Part shown: piece after piece, positions 6,210-16,061 of the stretch
How positions within the stretch are numbered: the first letter of the stretch is position 1
How the letters are laid out: each line of letters begins with the position of its first letter
Assembly: GCA_002344785.1 (NCBI GenBank)
Contig: DDUL01000009.1
Location: 1-64,000 of the forward strand
Direction: 5' to 3'
Source of the DNA: Bdellovibrionaceae bacterium UBA2339
GTDB lineage: Bacteria > Bdellovibrionota > Bdellovibrionia > Bdellovibrionales > JAMPXM01
Length of the DNA: 64,000 nt
Notes under the pieces: model-generated
What the model was told of the DNA's origin: nothing
The model's database searches: none
The model's input: only the letters and a program-made list of their open reading frames with translations
Position numbers and translations under genes: made by a program

Positions 6210-8555
6210 ATGAGTTCAAATCGGTCAAATTCAAACGGCCCTTCACCAGATCACAATTCGGGCCGCACTTCGGAGCAATCTCCCGAGACCTCTGCTGAAA
6301 CGCGAGAGCGTGATCTGCGCGATCAGCTTGAGTTAATTTCGGGAATTGGCTGTTTGGAATTTGAATTGCCGAAAAATGAATTGCGACAAGGTGAATTGCC
6401 GAAAAATGAATTGCCAAAGAAGAGCTCGGAGCCTCAGCGCGTGTACATGTCGGCGCGGGCCATTCAGATTCTAGACTCAGAGCCCGAGATCAAGTTCTTA
6501 ACTGTTGGGCAGTTTTCTTCATTGATCCACGAATCCTCTCGCAAGCTCTTTTCAAACGCGTGGCATTTGAGTCAGCAAAGCGGACGTGGCTTTGATTTGG
6601 TGATGCGAATGCGAACGGTGAAAGGTCGTGACTTCTGGGGGCATCTCAAAAGTCGAGGCTTGCCCTCGGCAAGATCGGATGAGTCCCGAATTGTCGCGAC
6701 GATCGAAGACGTGACACACGAGCGCGACCGCGAACGAGAAATGCAGCTGTCTTCAGAGAGATTTCAAGCTGTCGCGGAACATGTGCCGCTGATGATGTCG
6801 GTCTTCGATTCACAGGGAAACTTCGAGTGGGTGAATCAACACTGGGTGGATGTGTTGGGCTGGGACTTGGCCTCGATGCAAGGTCGTGACGTCATGTCCG
6901 AGTTCTATCCCGACCCTCGTGAGCGTCAGCAGGCCGTTGACTTCATGTTGTCGGGCGCTCGCGCCTGGCATGACTTTGAGTTGCGAAACCGTGAGGGGCG
7001 ACAGCTTTCGACAGCTTGGGCGAATGTGCGGCTGTCGAATGGAAAGTACGTTGGTATCGGTAAAGATGTGAGTGATCAGCGTGCGATGGAGAAGATCACG
7101 CGCCAGACTCTCGAGCGACTTGAGTTTGTCTTGCAGAGTGCGAGCGTCGGCATCGCCGATTGGTGGGTGCAAGACAATCTGATCCAAGTTGATCGAGTTT
7201 TCTGTCAGTTGCTGGGGTGGACGTACCCCGCTGAGCCAAGATCGCGAGAGCAGTTTGCGCAGCTCTTTCACCCCGACGAAGTGCAAGATCTTCTGGCTAA
7301 GTTCGATGCTGTCTTTGCTGGGCAAGCCTCGCAGGTTGAAGCTCTGTTTCGCCTTCGCCACAGCGAAGGCCGCTGGGTCTGGGTGCTTACGCGAGGCCGC
7401 GTGCTGGAGCGCGATGCCGGTGGCAAAGTGCGCCGCTACTCCGGAATTTTCATCGAGATCACGCGCCAACGTGAGTTAGAGCTGCGGTATCAAGAGACGC
7501 AAAAAGTCCTGCAGCAATACTTTGAAATTTCGGTGGACCCGTTTTGTATCACGGATTTCAGCGGTCGCTTTCGCACTGTGAATCCCGCGATGTGCAAGAT
7601 CTTGGGATACAGCGAAGAGGAGTTTCAGAATCAAAGTAGCTACGAGATCCTCCACCCTGATGATTGGAAAGCGACCGAAGCGATCATCCGTCGGCTGCAA
7701 CTGGGCGAGAGAATTGTGATCGAGAATCGCATCCGCGCCAAGGACGGCTCTTATCGCACATTCAGTTGGCATGCGATCGCCGATGAGCGCCGAGAGTTGA
7801 TCTATTGCTCGGTGCGCGATGTGACCGAGCAGCGGAGTGCGGAAATGAAAGCCGTCGATGCGGCTCGTTTGGCGTCACTTGGCGAGATGGCCAGCGGTAT
7901 CGCGCATGAAATCAACAATCCTTTGGCCATCATCAAAGGCAAATGCGAGGTCATTCTTCACCAGCTCAAGCAACAAAAGTTCGAGCCAACTCAAGGACAA
8001 GTGGACCTCGGAAAAATTGTCGAGACCGTTGAGCGCATCTCACGCATCGTTCAGGCTTTACGCGTGATCGCCCGCGACTCTAAAAACGAAGAGCTGAGTC
8101 AGGGCAACATTCATCAGATCGTCGACGAAGTTTTGGCGGTTTCAGCTGAGCGCTTTCGCCATTCAGGAATCGAAATTCACTGGTCGCCCGCCTCGAGCGC
8201 CGCGGAAGCGGCCGTCGCCCGCTGTCGGCCCGTGCAGGTGGGTCAGGTTATTCTCAATTTGCTCAATAATAGCTTCGATGCCGTGACCATGCTTCCCAAG
8301 AAGTGGGTGAAGATCGAAGTTCGCCGACTGGACGCGTGGGTGGAGATCTCGGTCACCGATTCGGGAGACGGAATTCCGCCAGAAGTTTTGCCACGCTTGA
8401 TGCAGCCATTCTTTACCACCAAGGGCGTGGGCCGAGGCACGGGCATCGGCTTGAGCGTTTCGAAAAGCATGATCGAAAGCCAAGGCGGCAAATTCTTCTA
8501 CGATGACAAGTCACCGCATACTCGATTCGTGGTGCAATTGGCGCTGCTCTCGTGA
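6210..8555 (+). CDS. multi-PAS sensor histidine kinase
   Basis: 781 residues, no membrane segment and no signal peptide, so probably cytoplasmic. GAGG lies five bases before ATG 6210. After a low-complexity start with a decapeptide repeat (residues 52-69), about four PAS/PAC modules follow: a degenerate one near 75-180, then ones beginning near 190 (VFDSQGNFEWVNQHW), 305 (VGIADWWVQDNLIQVD) and 435 (PFCITDFSGRFRTVNP). The kinase core has H566 in SGIAHEINNPLAI, an N box (VILNLLNNSFDAV), G1 (DSGDGIP), F box (FFTTKG) and G2 (GTGIGLS), so it is complete. No receiver domain is fused and no response regulator lies next to it. The signal is unknown; PAS domains often bind haem, flavin or small ligands. 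Confidence 0.92.
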   Translation: MSSNRSNSNGPSPDHNSGRTSEQSPETSAETRERDLRDQLELISGIGCLEFELPKNELRQGELPKNELPKKSSEPQRVYMSARAIQILDSEPEIKFLTVGQFSSLIHESSRKLFSNAWHLSQQSGRGFDLVMRMRTVKGRDFWGHLKSRGLPSARSDESRIVATIEDVTHERDREREMQLSSERFQAVAEHVPLMMSVFDSQGNFEWVNQHWVDVLGWDLASMQGRDVMSEFYPDPRERQQAVDFMLSGARAWHDFELRNREGRQLSTAWANVRLSNGKYVGIGKDVSDQRAMEKITRQTLERLEFVLQSASVGIADWWVQDNLIQVDRVFCQLLGWTYPAEPRSREQFAQLFHPDEVQDLLAKFDAVFAGQASQVEALFRLRHSEGRWVWVLTRGRVLERDAGGKVRRYSGIFIEITRQRELELRYQETQKVLQQYFEISVDPFCITDFSGRFRTVNPAMCKILGYSEEEFQNQSSYEILHPDDWKATEAIIRRLQLGERIVIENRIRAKDGSYRTFSWHAIADERRELIYCSVRDVTEQRSAEMKAVDAARLASLGEMASGIAHEINNPLAIIKGKCEVILHQLKQQKFEPTQGQVDLGKIVETVERISRIVQALRVIARDSKNEELSQGNIHQIVDEVLAVSAERFRHSGIEIHWSPASSAAEAAVARCRPVQVGQVILNLLNNSFDAVTMLPKKWVKIEVRRLDAWVEISVTDSGDGIPPEVLPRLMQPFFTTKGVGRGTGIGLSVSKSMIESQGGKFFYDDKSPHTRFVVQLALLS
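6363..6414 (+). repeat. 30-bp-spaced direct repeat inside kinase gene
   Basis: GAATTGCCGAAAAATGAATT is present at 6363 and again 30 bases later at 6393, with a further partial copy after it. In protein this is a repeated ELPKNEL block in the N-terminal linker. The length is a multiple of three, so copy changes keep the frame. Confidence 0.85.
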
Positions 8556-8634
8556 ACTGACCTCGTAGCGTGTTGCGCCGAAACGGCGCTTCGTCGCGCT
8601 AGCGAATGAACGTCAAGACGTTGTCGATCTCGAG

Positions 8635-9675
8635 TTAGGTGGGGCCCGAGGCCTCGCCCGATCCGGCCACCTCAATTTGGATCGTGCTATGCGAGATTTT
8701 GAACTTCTCGCGGAGGTGGGTGTGAATCTTCGCCAACAACTGGTTGTTGGCGTTCGCTCTTGTGCGGACGTGGGCGGTCAGTGCGGTTTCTGTCGTTGAG
8801 ATTGACCACACGTGCATGTGGTGAACATCGTCCACGCCTTCGATTTGTTGCAGTGAAGCTTTGATTTCATCGGGCTTGAGATGATGGGGCACGCCATCCA
8901 TCGCCATGAGCAGAGATGTGCGCAGCAGTCGCCAAGCGCTATAGAAAATCACCGCCGCCACCAAAAGGCTCAATGCAGGATCGAGCCAAGAGCCGATGCC
9001 TTGCGCGATGGCGAATCCAGATCCCGCGACAGCGAGTGAAATGGCGGCGTCGCCGAGCAAGTGAATGAGCGCACTGCGAGCGTTGAGCTCGTGCGTATGG
9101 CGCACAAAAAATAGAGCTGAGCTGATGTTGATCACCACGCCAACGAGCGCGACCCACATCACGGTGTGGCCGAGAACTTCAGGCGGTTGGCGCAGTCGGC
9201 TGATCGCCTCCCAAGCAATCGCGCCACAAGTGCCCGTCAGCAAGATGGCGCCCGCGAGGGCCGAGAGAATCGTCAATTTTTTGTAGCCATAGGTGAGGGC
9301 CGAGGTCGCGGGCCGTTCGGCGAACTTCAAGGCGAAGGCTGACATCGCCAAGCTCAAAACATCTTGGAGATTATGGCCCGCATCGGCCAGCAGGGCGACG
9401 GAGTTGGTGAACCAGCCCATGCCGAATTCGAAGATCACATAGGCGAGATTGAGTCCGATGCCAAAGTAGAAACTGCGCTGCAGTTGGGAATGCTCCAGCC
9501 CATGATGGTGATGATGATGGTGGTGGTGATCGACATCATGCTTGTGCGAGTGATCGTGGTGGTGAGTGTGAGCGTGGGCCTCGTCTTGGACATGATGATT
9601 GTGGGACTTTGCATCCGTGCAAGACTCAGTCGATGAAGCGCAAGAATCGTGAGAGCTGTTCGGTGATCGAGACAT
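8635..9675 (-). CDS. cation diffusion facilitator (CzcD/ZitB type)
   Basis: 346 residues from ATG 9675; TTG 9711 is an alternative and neither has a strong Shine-Dalgarno. An N-terminal His-rich segment of about 45 residues, including nine consecutive His, precedes six membrane helices. The metal site is recognisable: ADAGHNLQD in helix II and HLLGDAAISLA in helix V, the HxxxD pairs of Zn/Co/Cd-H+ antiporters. The C-terminal cytoplasmic domain has the KEGVDDVHHMHVWS-like stretch typical of the family. It would export Zn2+ or a related cation from the cytoplasm. Transcribed alone, convergent with the kinase gene. Confidence 0.93.
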   Translation of the reverse strand: MSRSPNSSHDSCASSTESCTDAKSHNHHVQDEAHAHTHHHDHSHKHDVDHHHHHHHHHGLEHSQLQRSFYFGIGLNLAYVIFEFGMGWFTNSVALLADAGHNLQDVLSLAMSAFALKFAERPATSALTYGYKKLTILSALAGAILLTGTCGAIAWEAISRLRQPPEVLGHTVMWVALVGVVINISSALFFVRHTHELNARSALIHLLGDAAISLAVAGSGFAIAQGIGSWLDPALSLLVAAVIFYSAWRLLRTSLLMAMDGVPHHLKPDEIKASLQQIEGVDDVHHMHVWSISTTETALTAHVRTRANANNQLLAKIHTHLREKFKISHSTIQIEVAGSGEASGPT

Positions 9676-9813
9676 ACATCTAGTTAGCACTTGGTGAGCG
9701 AAGTCGGCCAAGCCGCATCAAGTCTTGGCCACAACATGCGCCTTTCGCTCGCATCCGGCTCGCTCAGCCCGCACTGCGGGCCGGCTCACTCGCTTCAAGT
9801 CCTCTCTCGACCC

Positions 9814-9844
9814 TCAAAAAACAAAAGCCAGGGCAAGCCTGGCT
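9814..9844 (-). terminator. intrinsic terminator downstream of tRNA-Leu
   Basis: Stem AGCCAGG/CCTGGCT (9826-9832 and 9838-9844) with a five-base loop. On the minus strand it is followed by a T-rich tract (complement of 9814-9825). It lies 12 bases after the tRNA CCA end. Confidence 0.8.
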
Positions 9845-9856
9845 CTCGTTTTTTGA

Positions 9857-9943
9857 TGGTGCCCCGGAGAGGACTTGAACCTCCACAACCTTACGGTCAT
9901 AAGAACCTGAATCTTACGCGTCTACCAGTTCCGCCACCGGGGC
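9857..9943 (-). tRNA. tRNA-Leu (anticodon CAG)
   Basis: Eighty-seven bases including an encoded CCA. Acceptor stem GCCCCGG pairs with CCGGGGC; the anticodon stem TAAGA/TCTTA encloses loop TTCAGGT with anticodon CAG; the T arm carries GTTCAAG. A long variable arm (class II) and D loop with GGTAGAC fit leucine. The discriminator base is A, as leucyl-tRNA synthetase requires. It reads CUG codons. A terminator follows it and nothing else is co-transcribed visibly. Confidence 0.97.
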
Positions 9944-10080
9944 TCGATTTCAGAAGCCTCAGCTCTAGCAAAACCTTCCGGTCCAGGTCACGAGGAAATG
10001 CCGCGAGCCGCTGTGTCGGGAAGTGCGCTTAAGACTATGCCTGGCTTGGAAACGACTCGGGGGAGTGTTAGCGTCTCGCT

Positions 10081-13035
10081 ATGGGACGGGGACGTGGGAC
10101 TCGCAAAAATTCTTATCAACCGGGTCCGTCGAATGGGCCAAAGTCGAATTCGCGCCGCGAAGATCGCGATTCGTCGCGAGATTCACAGCGCGAGATCAAC
10201 AATGGCCGTTCGTTGCGTGATGTGTTGGGTGGCGCGGCCTCGCGCTCGGGTTGGCCTCGTGCCGACTTTTCTTCGCCCCGAGGTGAGTCGCCTCGGCCTT
10301 CGGGGGGCGGCGCGTTAGCGGCGGGTCTGCCCAAGAGGTCCATTGAGTACAAGCCGTTGATGAGTTTTCCGGCTTCCATGCCGGCGAGTCAGCCCAAGAA
10401 AGAAGCGAGCAGTCCCGTGGGACCTCGCGTGGAGTCTCGGCCTCAACCGCAAACTTTGAAACCCATGTTCAAGCCTCCTGTCGAGATTTCCTCGAAGGTC
10501 ACGCCTTCTGAGGTCGCGCGCGATGTGGTGAGCGGTGGGACTCGCACACCTGTGGATCCGGGTTGGCCGAGGGCGCGCAGTATTGGCTCGGGCTTACCGA
10601 CAACTTCGGAATCCCTCACGGGTGGGCCGACGCCACTGAAGCCGGGTGCGGGTTCAGCGACGGCGGGCGCGAAAGTGATCAAGAAAGAAGCGCGCCGCGA
10701 AGGTCAGCGGTTGTTTGTGACCGGCACGGTGAAGCGACATCCAGATGGTTTTGGTTTTTTGCTTCCAGACGACGCTTCGGTTCCAGATGTCTACATTTCT
10801 CGGCAGTACATGTCGGGTGTCATGAGCAATGACCGAGTCGAAGTCGAAGTGTTTCGCTCGCGCCCCAAAGATGGCGGCGATCGCGGCGAGCGCCTGTTTG
10901 GTGAAGTGAAGCGAATCTTGTCGCGAGCGCACGCGCGCGTGGTGGGGCGCTACTTGCCCGTCGATCGACGCTACGGCGTGATTCAAGATGATGGTCGCGG
11001 TTGGGGTATGGATTTGCGAGTCCTCACGGAGGACTCGATGGGCGCGCAAGAAGGCGACTGGGTTGCCGTCGAAATTCTCGAGTACGCCTCGCAAGATCGT
11101 CCGCTCACAGGTCGCGTGGTTCGCATTCTTGGCGATGTCGAAGATCCTCTCAACGACATCATTCGCGTGATTCATGAGCGCCACATTCCCGATGAGTTTT
11201 CATTGCAGGCGCAGCGCGAAGCCGTCGCGCTGGGTACGGAAGTTCGCAAGGAAGATTGTGTGGGTCGTGAGGATCTGCGCGATCTGTCCTTGATCACCAT
11301 CGATGGTGCGACCGCTCGCGACTTTGACGACGCGGTTTATGTCGAGCCCACGACGAACGGTTTCCGACTCATCGTTGCGATCGCGGATGTCTCGCACTAC
11401 GTGAAGCCGGGGTCGGCGATCGACGAAGATGCGTACCTGCGCGGCACCAGCGTTTACTTCCCGAATCACGTCGTGCCGATGTTGCCGGAGGAGCTCTCCA
11501 ACGAATTGTGCTCCTTGAAACCTGAAGTGGATCGACTCTGCTTTGCTTGTGAAATTCAACTCGATTGGCAAGGCGTGATCCGCAATTATCGTTTCTTTGA
11601 AGGCGTCATGCGTTCTCAGGCTCGAGTGACCTACGGCGAAGCGCAAGAGGTGCTCGACGACGAGCTCAACGATCGCATGCGGTCTTTGCCGAAGGTGGTG
11701 GCGAACATCAAACGCTGCGGCGACCTCGCGAAGATTTTGATGGCGAAACGTTTTCGCGAAGGCTCGCTGGATTTGGAGCTTCCGGAGACGCAGGTTGTGG
11801 TCGATGACTCTGGCGAAACGACGGACATTGTGCGCAGCACGCGACTGTTCGCTCATCGCTTGATCGAGGAGCTGATGCTCATCACCAATGTGTGCACGGC
11901 ACGCTTCTTTGAGGATCAAAGGCTGCACGGAATTTATCGCGTTCACGATGAGCCGGATCTTGAGAAGATCAAGACGCTCGAGCGCATGATGTGGAATTTG
12001 CTGGGGCCGTCTGGAAAAGTGAAGGGGCTGCACGGTCACGATTTGCAAAAGCGCATGACAAAAGCCCTGCAGGTCGCCTCACAAAAGCCGGGCGGCCAAG
12101 TGCTCAACATGCTCGCGCTGCGGGCAATGTCGCAAGCGCAGTATTCTGAAGAGAACATCGGCCACTTTGGCCTAGGGTTTTCGCATTATTCGCACTTCAC
12201 CTCGCCGATTCGTCGTTATCCGGACTTGATCGCACATCGTTTGATCAAGGCTGTGCTTGTCGATCGCTATCGCAATCAAGGTATGGAGCGCGAAGAAATC
12301 GCCGCGGCCGCTCAACATCTGTCGGCTTGCGAGCAACGCGCTGTTAAAGCTGAACGGCAGGTGCTGTCGATCAAGAAGGCGCGCTTCATTCGTCGCTACA
12401 TCGGTGAAACTTTGGAGGGCGCGATCACCTCCGTCACCAAGTTCGGATTGTTCGTGACGCTGCGGGATTTCGAGGTCGACGGCTTGCTTCGTTTGGAATC
12501 GCTCGGCAATGACCGCTGGGTCTTTGACGAGCCGTCGATGCGTTTGTTCGGACGCCGCACAGGTCGCGTCTTTAAGCTGGGTGATCATCTGCGCGTCGAA
12601 GTTCTCGCCGCGGATGTGTCGACGGGCAAAATTGATTTCGCGTTGGCGAGCGAAGCGGAGTTGGCCAACGACGATGATGTCGAAGCATTGGAACGAGAAC
12701 TCATGAGTGACCCGACGCAAGTTGAAATTGCGCGCGAGAATCGCAAGGCCGCTCAGCGCGGCCCCGGCTCGTCGCAAGGCCCACAGGCATCGGCAAGACC
12801 GTGGAAGGGAGACCGGGATATGGCCGCACAACGAGGTAGCGCTTCGAAATCGCGTTCGGAGCAACGTAAAGGTAACAAGCAGGGTAAACCCTCGCGCAAA
12901 GAAACCGAGTCGGCGCGTCGATCTGGCAGTAAGTCAGCTCGAAAGGCGCAAAAGGGCGGCCTCAGCGGGCGTCGCGCGGTCGCGAAAAAGTCCGGATCTG
13001 GCTCGAAGAATAACAAAGGTAGTTCCAAGCGATGA
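10081..13035 (+). CDS. rnr: ribonuclease R (3'-5' exoribonuclease)
   Basis: 984 residues, longer than typical RNase R (about 800) because of low-complexity ends. Residues 1-200 are Arg/Ser/Pro/Gly-rich and look disordered; a cold-shock domain starts near 205 (GTVKRHPDGFGFLLPDD); the RNB domain spans about 393-720 with active-site Asp408, 414, 416 and 417 in TIDGATARDFDDAVYV; the S1 domain starts near 774 (EGAITSVTKFGLFVTL); residues 880-984 form a Lys/Arg/Ser/Gly tail. It degrades structured mRNA and rRNA in the cytoplasm. ATG 10081 is the first in-frame start but has only a distant GGGGGAG, so a later start inside the disordered region is possible. Overlaps the next gene by ATGA. Confidence 0.95.
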   Translation: MGRGRGTRKNSYQPGPSNGPKSNSRREDRDSSRDSQREINNGRSLRDVLGGAASRSGWPRADFSSPRGESPRPSGGGALAAGLPKRSIEYKPLMSFPASMPASQPKKEASSPVGPRVESRPQPQTLKPMFKPPVEISSKVTPSEVARDVVSGGTRTPVDPGWPRARSIGSGLPTTSESLTGGPTPLKPGAGSATAGAKVIKKEARREGQRLFVTGTVKRHPDGFGFLLPDDASVPDVYISRQYMSGVMSNDRVEVEVFRSRPKDGGDRGERLFGEVKRILSRAHARVVGRYLPVDRRYGVIQDDGRGWGMDLRVLTEDSMGAQEGDWVAVEILEYASQDRPLTGRVVRILGDVEDPLNDIIRVIHERHIPDEFSLQAQREAVALGTEVRKEDCVGREDLRDLSLITIDGATARDFDDAVYVEPTTNGFRLIVAIADVSHYVKPGSAIDEDAYLRGTSVYFPNHVVPMLPEELSNELCSLKPEVDRLCFACEIQLDWQGVIRNYRFFEGVMRSQARVTYGEAQEVLDDELNDRMRSLPKVVANIKRCGDLAKILMAKRFREGSLDLELPETQVVVDDSGETTDIVRSTRLFAHRLIEELMLITNVCTARFFEDQRLHGIYRVHDEPDLEKIKTLERMMWNLLGPSGKVKGLHGHDLQKRMTKALQVASQKPGGQVLNMLALRAMSQAQYSEENIGHFGLGFSHYSHFTSPIRRYPDLIAHRLIKAVLVDRYRNQGMEREEIAAAAQHLSACEQRAVKAERQVLSIKKARFIRRYIGETLEGAITSVTKFGLFVTLRDFEVDGLLRLESLGNDRWVFDEPSMRLFGRRTGRVFKLGDHLRVEVLAADVSTGKIDFALASEAELANDDDVEALERELMSDPTQVEIARENRKAAQRGPGSSQGPQASARPWKGDRDMAAQRGSASKSRSEQRKGNKQGKPSRKETESARRSGSKSARKAQKGGLSGRRAVAKKSGSGSKNNKGSSKR

Positions 13036-14711
13036 GCGTGAAGCGACGACGACGTCGGCATGTGAGTTCGGCACTTCGCAATGCGGCTCGCCTCCGCGTC
13101 ATCGTCAGCGTCTTTGCTCGATACGGATTTCAAAACATTGCTGAGCGCCTTCGTCTTGGGCGCTTTCTCGTCGAACGCCTCAGCGGCATCGACCCCGATC
13201 AATACACCACAGCCGAACGCATGCGGATGGCGTTTGAAGAGTTGGGTCCGACCTTCGTGAAGTTGGGTCAACTCTTGGCGACTCGCCCAGATTTGGTGCC
13301 CGAAGATTGGGTCGAAGAATTTAAACGCCTACATGATCAAGTGAGTGCGCTGCCGTTTGAAAAGATGCGCGGTACTCTGACGGCGCATTTCGGTCGCGAT
13401 CTCAGTGAGGTCTTTGATCACATCGACGAAACTCCGATTGGCGCTGCGAGTATTGCGCAGGTGTATCGGGCCAAACTTCGCAGCGGTCAGTCCGTCGTCG
13501 TCAAAGTTCAGCGACCAGGGATCAGCGAAGTCGTCCGCAATGACTTAGGTGTACTGGAATTCATCGCGGAACGCCTGCATCGCTTTTTGCCAGAGGCTGC
13601 GGCCTTTAATCCTCTGGGCATTGTCGATGAATTCGCGAAGTCCTTGGAGCTCGAAACGAATTTCTCCGTTGAGGCCAACAACATTCGACGGTTTCAACAA
13701 AACTTCCGCGACGATCCAACGGTTAAGATTCCGATCGTGTACACCGAATTTTCAGGCCCCAAAGTCTTGGTGATGGAAGCCCTGCAGGGCGTGCCATTGT
13801 CGAACCCCGAGTCGTTGCGACAAAGCGGCGTGGATCGAGATGCAGTCATGCGCATCGGCGTGAAGTGCTATTTCCGCCAAGTGTTTGTGCATGGATTCTT
13901 CCATGGCGATTTGCATGCGGGGAACTTGTTCATTTTGCCGGATCAGCGCATCGGCTTGATCGACTTCGGCATCGTGGGACGGTTGAATCGCCGAGTCCGC
14001 GACACCATCGCCAATTTGTTTTTGGCGCTCTACACGGAAGACTATGAACGCCTGGCCTACGAGTACATCGAGATCGCGCCCTACACCGATAAAGTCGATA
14101 TCGATGAGTTTGCGCGTGAGCTGCAAGATGTTTTGGCGCCTCACTTTGGTTTGAATCTTCGCAATGTGGATCTCGGGCGACTGCTCATGCGAACGACGGC
14201 GATTTCGGCTAAACACGGGCTGGTGTTGCCCAGCGAATTGCTGTTGTTTTTCAAGTCCATCGTGACGGTGGAAGGCATGGGGCGCGTGATCAACCGCGAG
14301 TTTGATCTGCTTCCTCACGCGCTCGAGTTCGCCGATGAGTTGGTGAAGTCCAAAACTGATCCTTTGCGTTTGCGCGACGATGCGCTTCGGGTGGGTCGCG
14401 ACAGCTTGGCGCTGTTGAAGTCGTTGCCTCGCGAGTTGCGGCAATTCGTCAGGAAGATCAATCACCCCGACTTCGCGTTTCGCTTGAGCTTGGTTGAACT
14501 TGAAGAGCTCAAGACCTCGCTTGAGGCCTCGTCCAATTTGATCTTTTTGGGACTTGTCATTGGCAGCCTGATTTTGTCAGGTAGCGCCCTGATGTTCTTG
14601 CCGGCGGCGGCCTCGGGCTTGGTGTTGGGAATCCCGATTTGGTCGGCGATTTTCTACAGCTTGGCGGTGTTTTTGGGCCTGGCTGCGTTTCGAAACTACA
14701 TACGAAAATGA
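13032..14711 (+). CDS. ubiB: UbiB/ABC1-family atypical kinase
   Basis: 559 residues; ATGA overlap with rnr fixes the start. The ABC1/ADCK fold is clear: PTFVKLGQLLATRPDLVP (KxGQ motif), TPIGAASIAQVYRA (Ala-rich loop), Lys158 in VVVKVQRPG, GD293LHAGN catalytic loop and D311 in LIDFGIVG. Two C-terminal membrane helices (about 505-555) anchor it in the inner membrane. Members support ubiquinone biosynthesis, probably as ATPases that extract lipid intermediates. No other quinone gene is adjacent, so the quinone role rests on family knowledge. Next genes also concern membrane lipids (fatty-acid hydroxylase). Confidence 0.93.
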   Translation: MSVKRRRRRHVSSALRNAARLRVIVSVFARYGFQNIAERLRLGRFLVERLSGIDPDQYTTAERMRMAFEELGPTFVKLGQLLATRPDLVPEDWVEEFKRLHDQVSALPFEKMRGTLTAHFGRDLSEVFDHIDETPIGAASIAQVYRAKLRSGQSVVVKVQRPGISEVVRNDLGVLEFIAERLHRFLPEAAAFNPLGIVDEFAKSLELETNFSVEANNIRRFQQNFRDDPTVKIPIVYTEFSGPKVLVMEALQGVPLSNPESLRQSGVDRDAVMRIGVKCYFRQVFVHGFFHGDLHAGNLFILPDQRIGLIDFGIVGRLNRRVRDTIANLFLALYTEDYERLAYEYIEIAPYTDKVDIDEFARELQDVLAPHFGLNLRNVDLGRLLMRTTAISAKHGLVLPSELLLFFKSIVTVEGMGRVINREFDLLPHALEFADELVKSKTDPLRLRDDALRVGRDSLALLKSLPRELRQFVRKINHPDFAFRLSLVELEELKTSLEASSNLIFLGLVIGSLILSGSALMFLPAAASGLVLGIPIWSAIFYSLAVFLGLAAFRNYIRK

Positions 14712-14762
14712 ACGCCGCATTCTTGGTCTTGCGTGAGTCTCAGAGCGGGCTAGAGTGAGCCC

Positions 14763-16061
14763 ATGGGCAATGTGGTCGCCTACGCCATTCCATTTTTCTT
14801 TGTGATCCTCGCCGCGGAAGCCCTTTGGGCCCATCGACGCGGATTGAAGGTCATGACGGCGCGTGCAACTTTGGCGAACGCGCTGACGGGCTTATTGGAA
14901 CGCCTCATCTTGGTTTTCAACTTCGCATTCTTGTTTTGGGCTTACTCCGAACTTTCTTCTTGGGTGCCATGGGTGTGGTCGACGGATTCGATATGGGTGT
15001 GGCCCGCGGCATTTGTGATTTCAGATTTCCTCTACTACTTTTTGCATCGCGCCCATCACCGCGTCGGTTTTTTGTGGGCCGCGCATGTGGTGCATCACCA
15101 ATCCGAAGAAATGAATTTCAGTGTGGGCTTGCGCACGGCGCCCTTGCAGGCGCTGGTGTTCTCGGCGCCATTTTATCTGCCGGCTATTTTGCTGGGAGTT
15201 CCGGCGCTTCCGTTCTTTGTCGCCAACGGCTTGATGAATAGCTTGCAGCTCTTAGTGCACACGCGCGCGGCCTCGGGCGACTCTCGTGTATGGCGAATTC
15301 TTGGGGTCGCGTTCAACACGCCTTCGCATCATCGCGTGCATCACGGTCAGGAGTCGCAATATTTGGATCGAAACTTTGGCGCGTTCTTCATCGTCTGGGA
15401 CAAGCTGTTTGGAAGTTTTGTGCCCGAGTCCGCAGAGCCCACTTACGGGGCTCGACATCGACTGCTGACGGCCAATCCGCTTCGCGCTGTCGCGGACGAG
15501 TATCGAAGAATGTGGCGCATTGCACGCGTCTTCGCCTCGCGTGTCGGGTGGGATGAACCTCTCCGTGCGCTTCGTGTTTGGCTCAGTGTGTGGCTGATGT
15601 CTCCGGAAAATTTGCAGGCGCAACTTGACCAGAATCCGATCGAGGCCATTGTCCTGCGCGATCGGCAGGACGCGCAAAGATCTTGGCCGCAACCCGACTG
15701 GCGTTTGACGTTCATGGCGCTCATGCCATTGGTGTTGGCGTTCTTCTTCTTGTACTATCTCAACCCGCGCCCTGAGGGCGTGCTTTTGGTTGGCATGGCC
15801 GGCTACATTTTGTTGGGCCTGCAATCCGTCGGTGAGGCGCTGGATGCTTCACGCAAATTTTGGTTTTGGGAGTGGGCGCGAGGCGCTTGGCTCATGGGAC
15901 TCGCTCTCCTGATCTTGAATAAGACATCGGGAAATTCAGATTCGAGTTTGGTCGTGTGGGCGGCGTGGGCCTCGCTTTGGCATGTTGGTCTCGCGCTCAT
16001 TTCAATGTTCGCAAAGTGGTCAGGCCGGGGGTTGCATGTTCAATCAGTATCCACTGAGTGA
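14763..16061 (+). CDS. sterol desaturase / fatty-acid hydroxylase family membrane protein
   Basis: 432 residues, polytopic. Three His clusters that bind the di-iron centre are visible: LHRAHHRVG (about 95), AAHVVHHQSEEMN (about 107) and PSHHRVHHGQ (about 188), with further helices near 320-420 forming an extra C-terminal hydrophobic half. Such enzymes hydroxylate or desaturate acyl chains or sterol-like lipids using O2 at the cytoplasmic membrane. The extended C-terminus resembles the alkylglycerol-monooxygenase-like subgroup. It overlaps the next gene by 26 bases and probably belongs to one operon from rnr to the ferritin-like gene. Confidence 0.88.
   Translation: MGNVVAYAIPFFFVILAAEALWAHRRGLKVMTARATLANALTGLLERLILVFNFAFLFWAYSELSSWVPWVWSTDSIWVWPAAFVISDFLYYFLHRAHHRVGFLWAAHVVHHQSEEMNFSVGLRTAPLQALVFSAPFYLPAILLGVPALPFFVANGLMNSLQLLVHTRAASGDSRVWRILGVAFNTPSHHRVHHGQESQYLDRNFGAFFIVWDKLFGSFVPESAEPTYGARHRLLTANPLRAVADEYRRMWRIARVFASRVGWDEPLRALRVWLSVWLMSPENLQAQLDQNPIEAIVLRDRQDAQRSWPQPDWRLTFMALMPLVLAFFFLYYLNPRPEGVLLVGMAGYILLGLQSVGEALDASRKFWFWEWARGAWLMGLALLILNKTSGNSDSSLVVWAAWASLWHVGLALISMFAKWSGRGLHVQSVSTE

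Noticed and set aside
9490..9600. GTG/ATG-rich simple repeat
   Set aside because: It is the reverse complement of the poly-His segment of the cation efflux protein, a known feature of this family, not a separate element.
11200..12048. Long antisense frame of 282 codons inside rnr
   Set aside because: It is a shadow of the RNB domain caused by G/C-biased codons; the product is His/Arg-rich without any fold signature.
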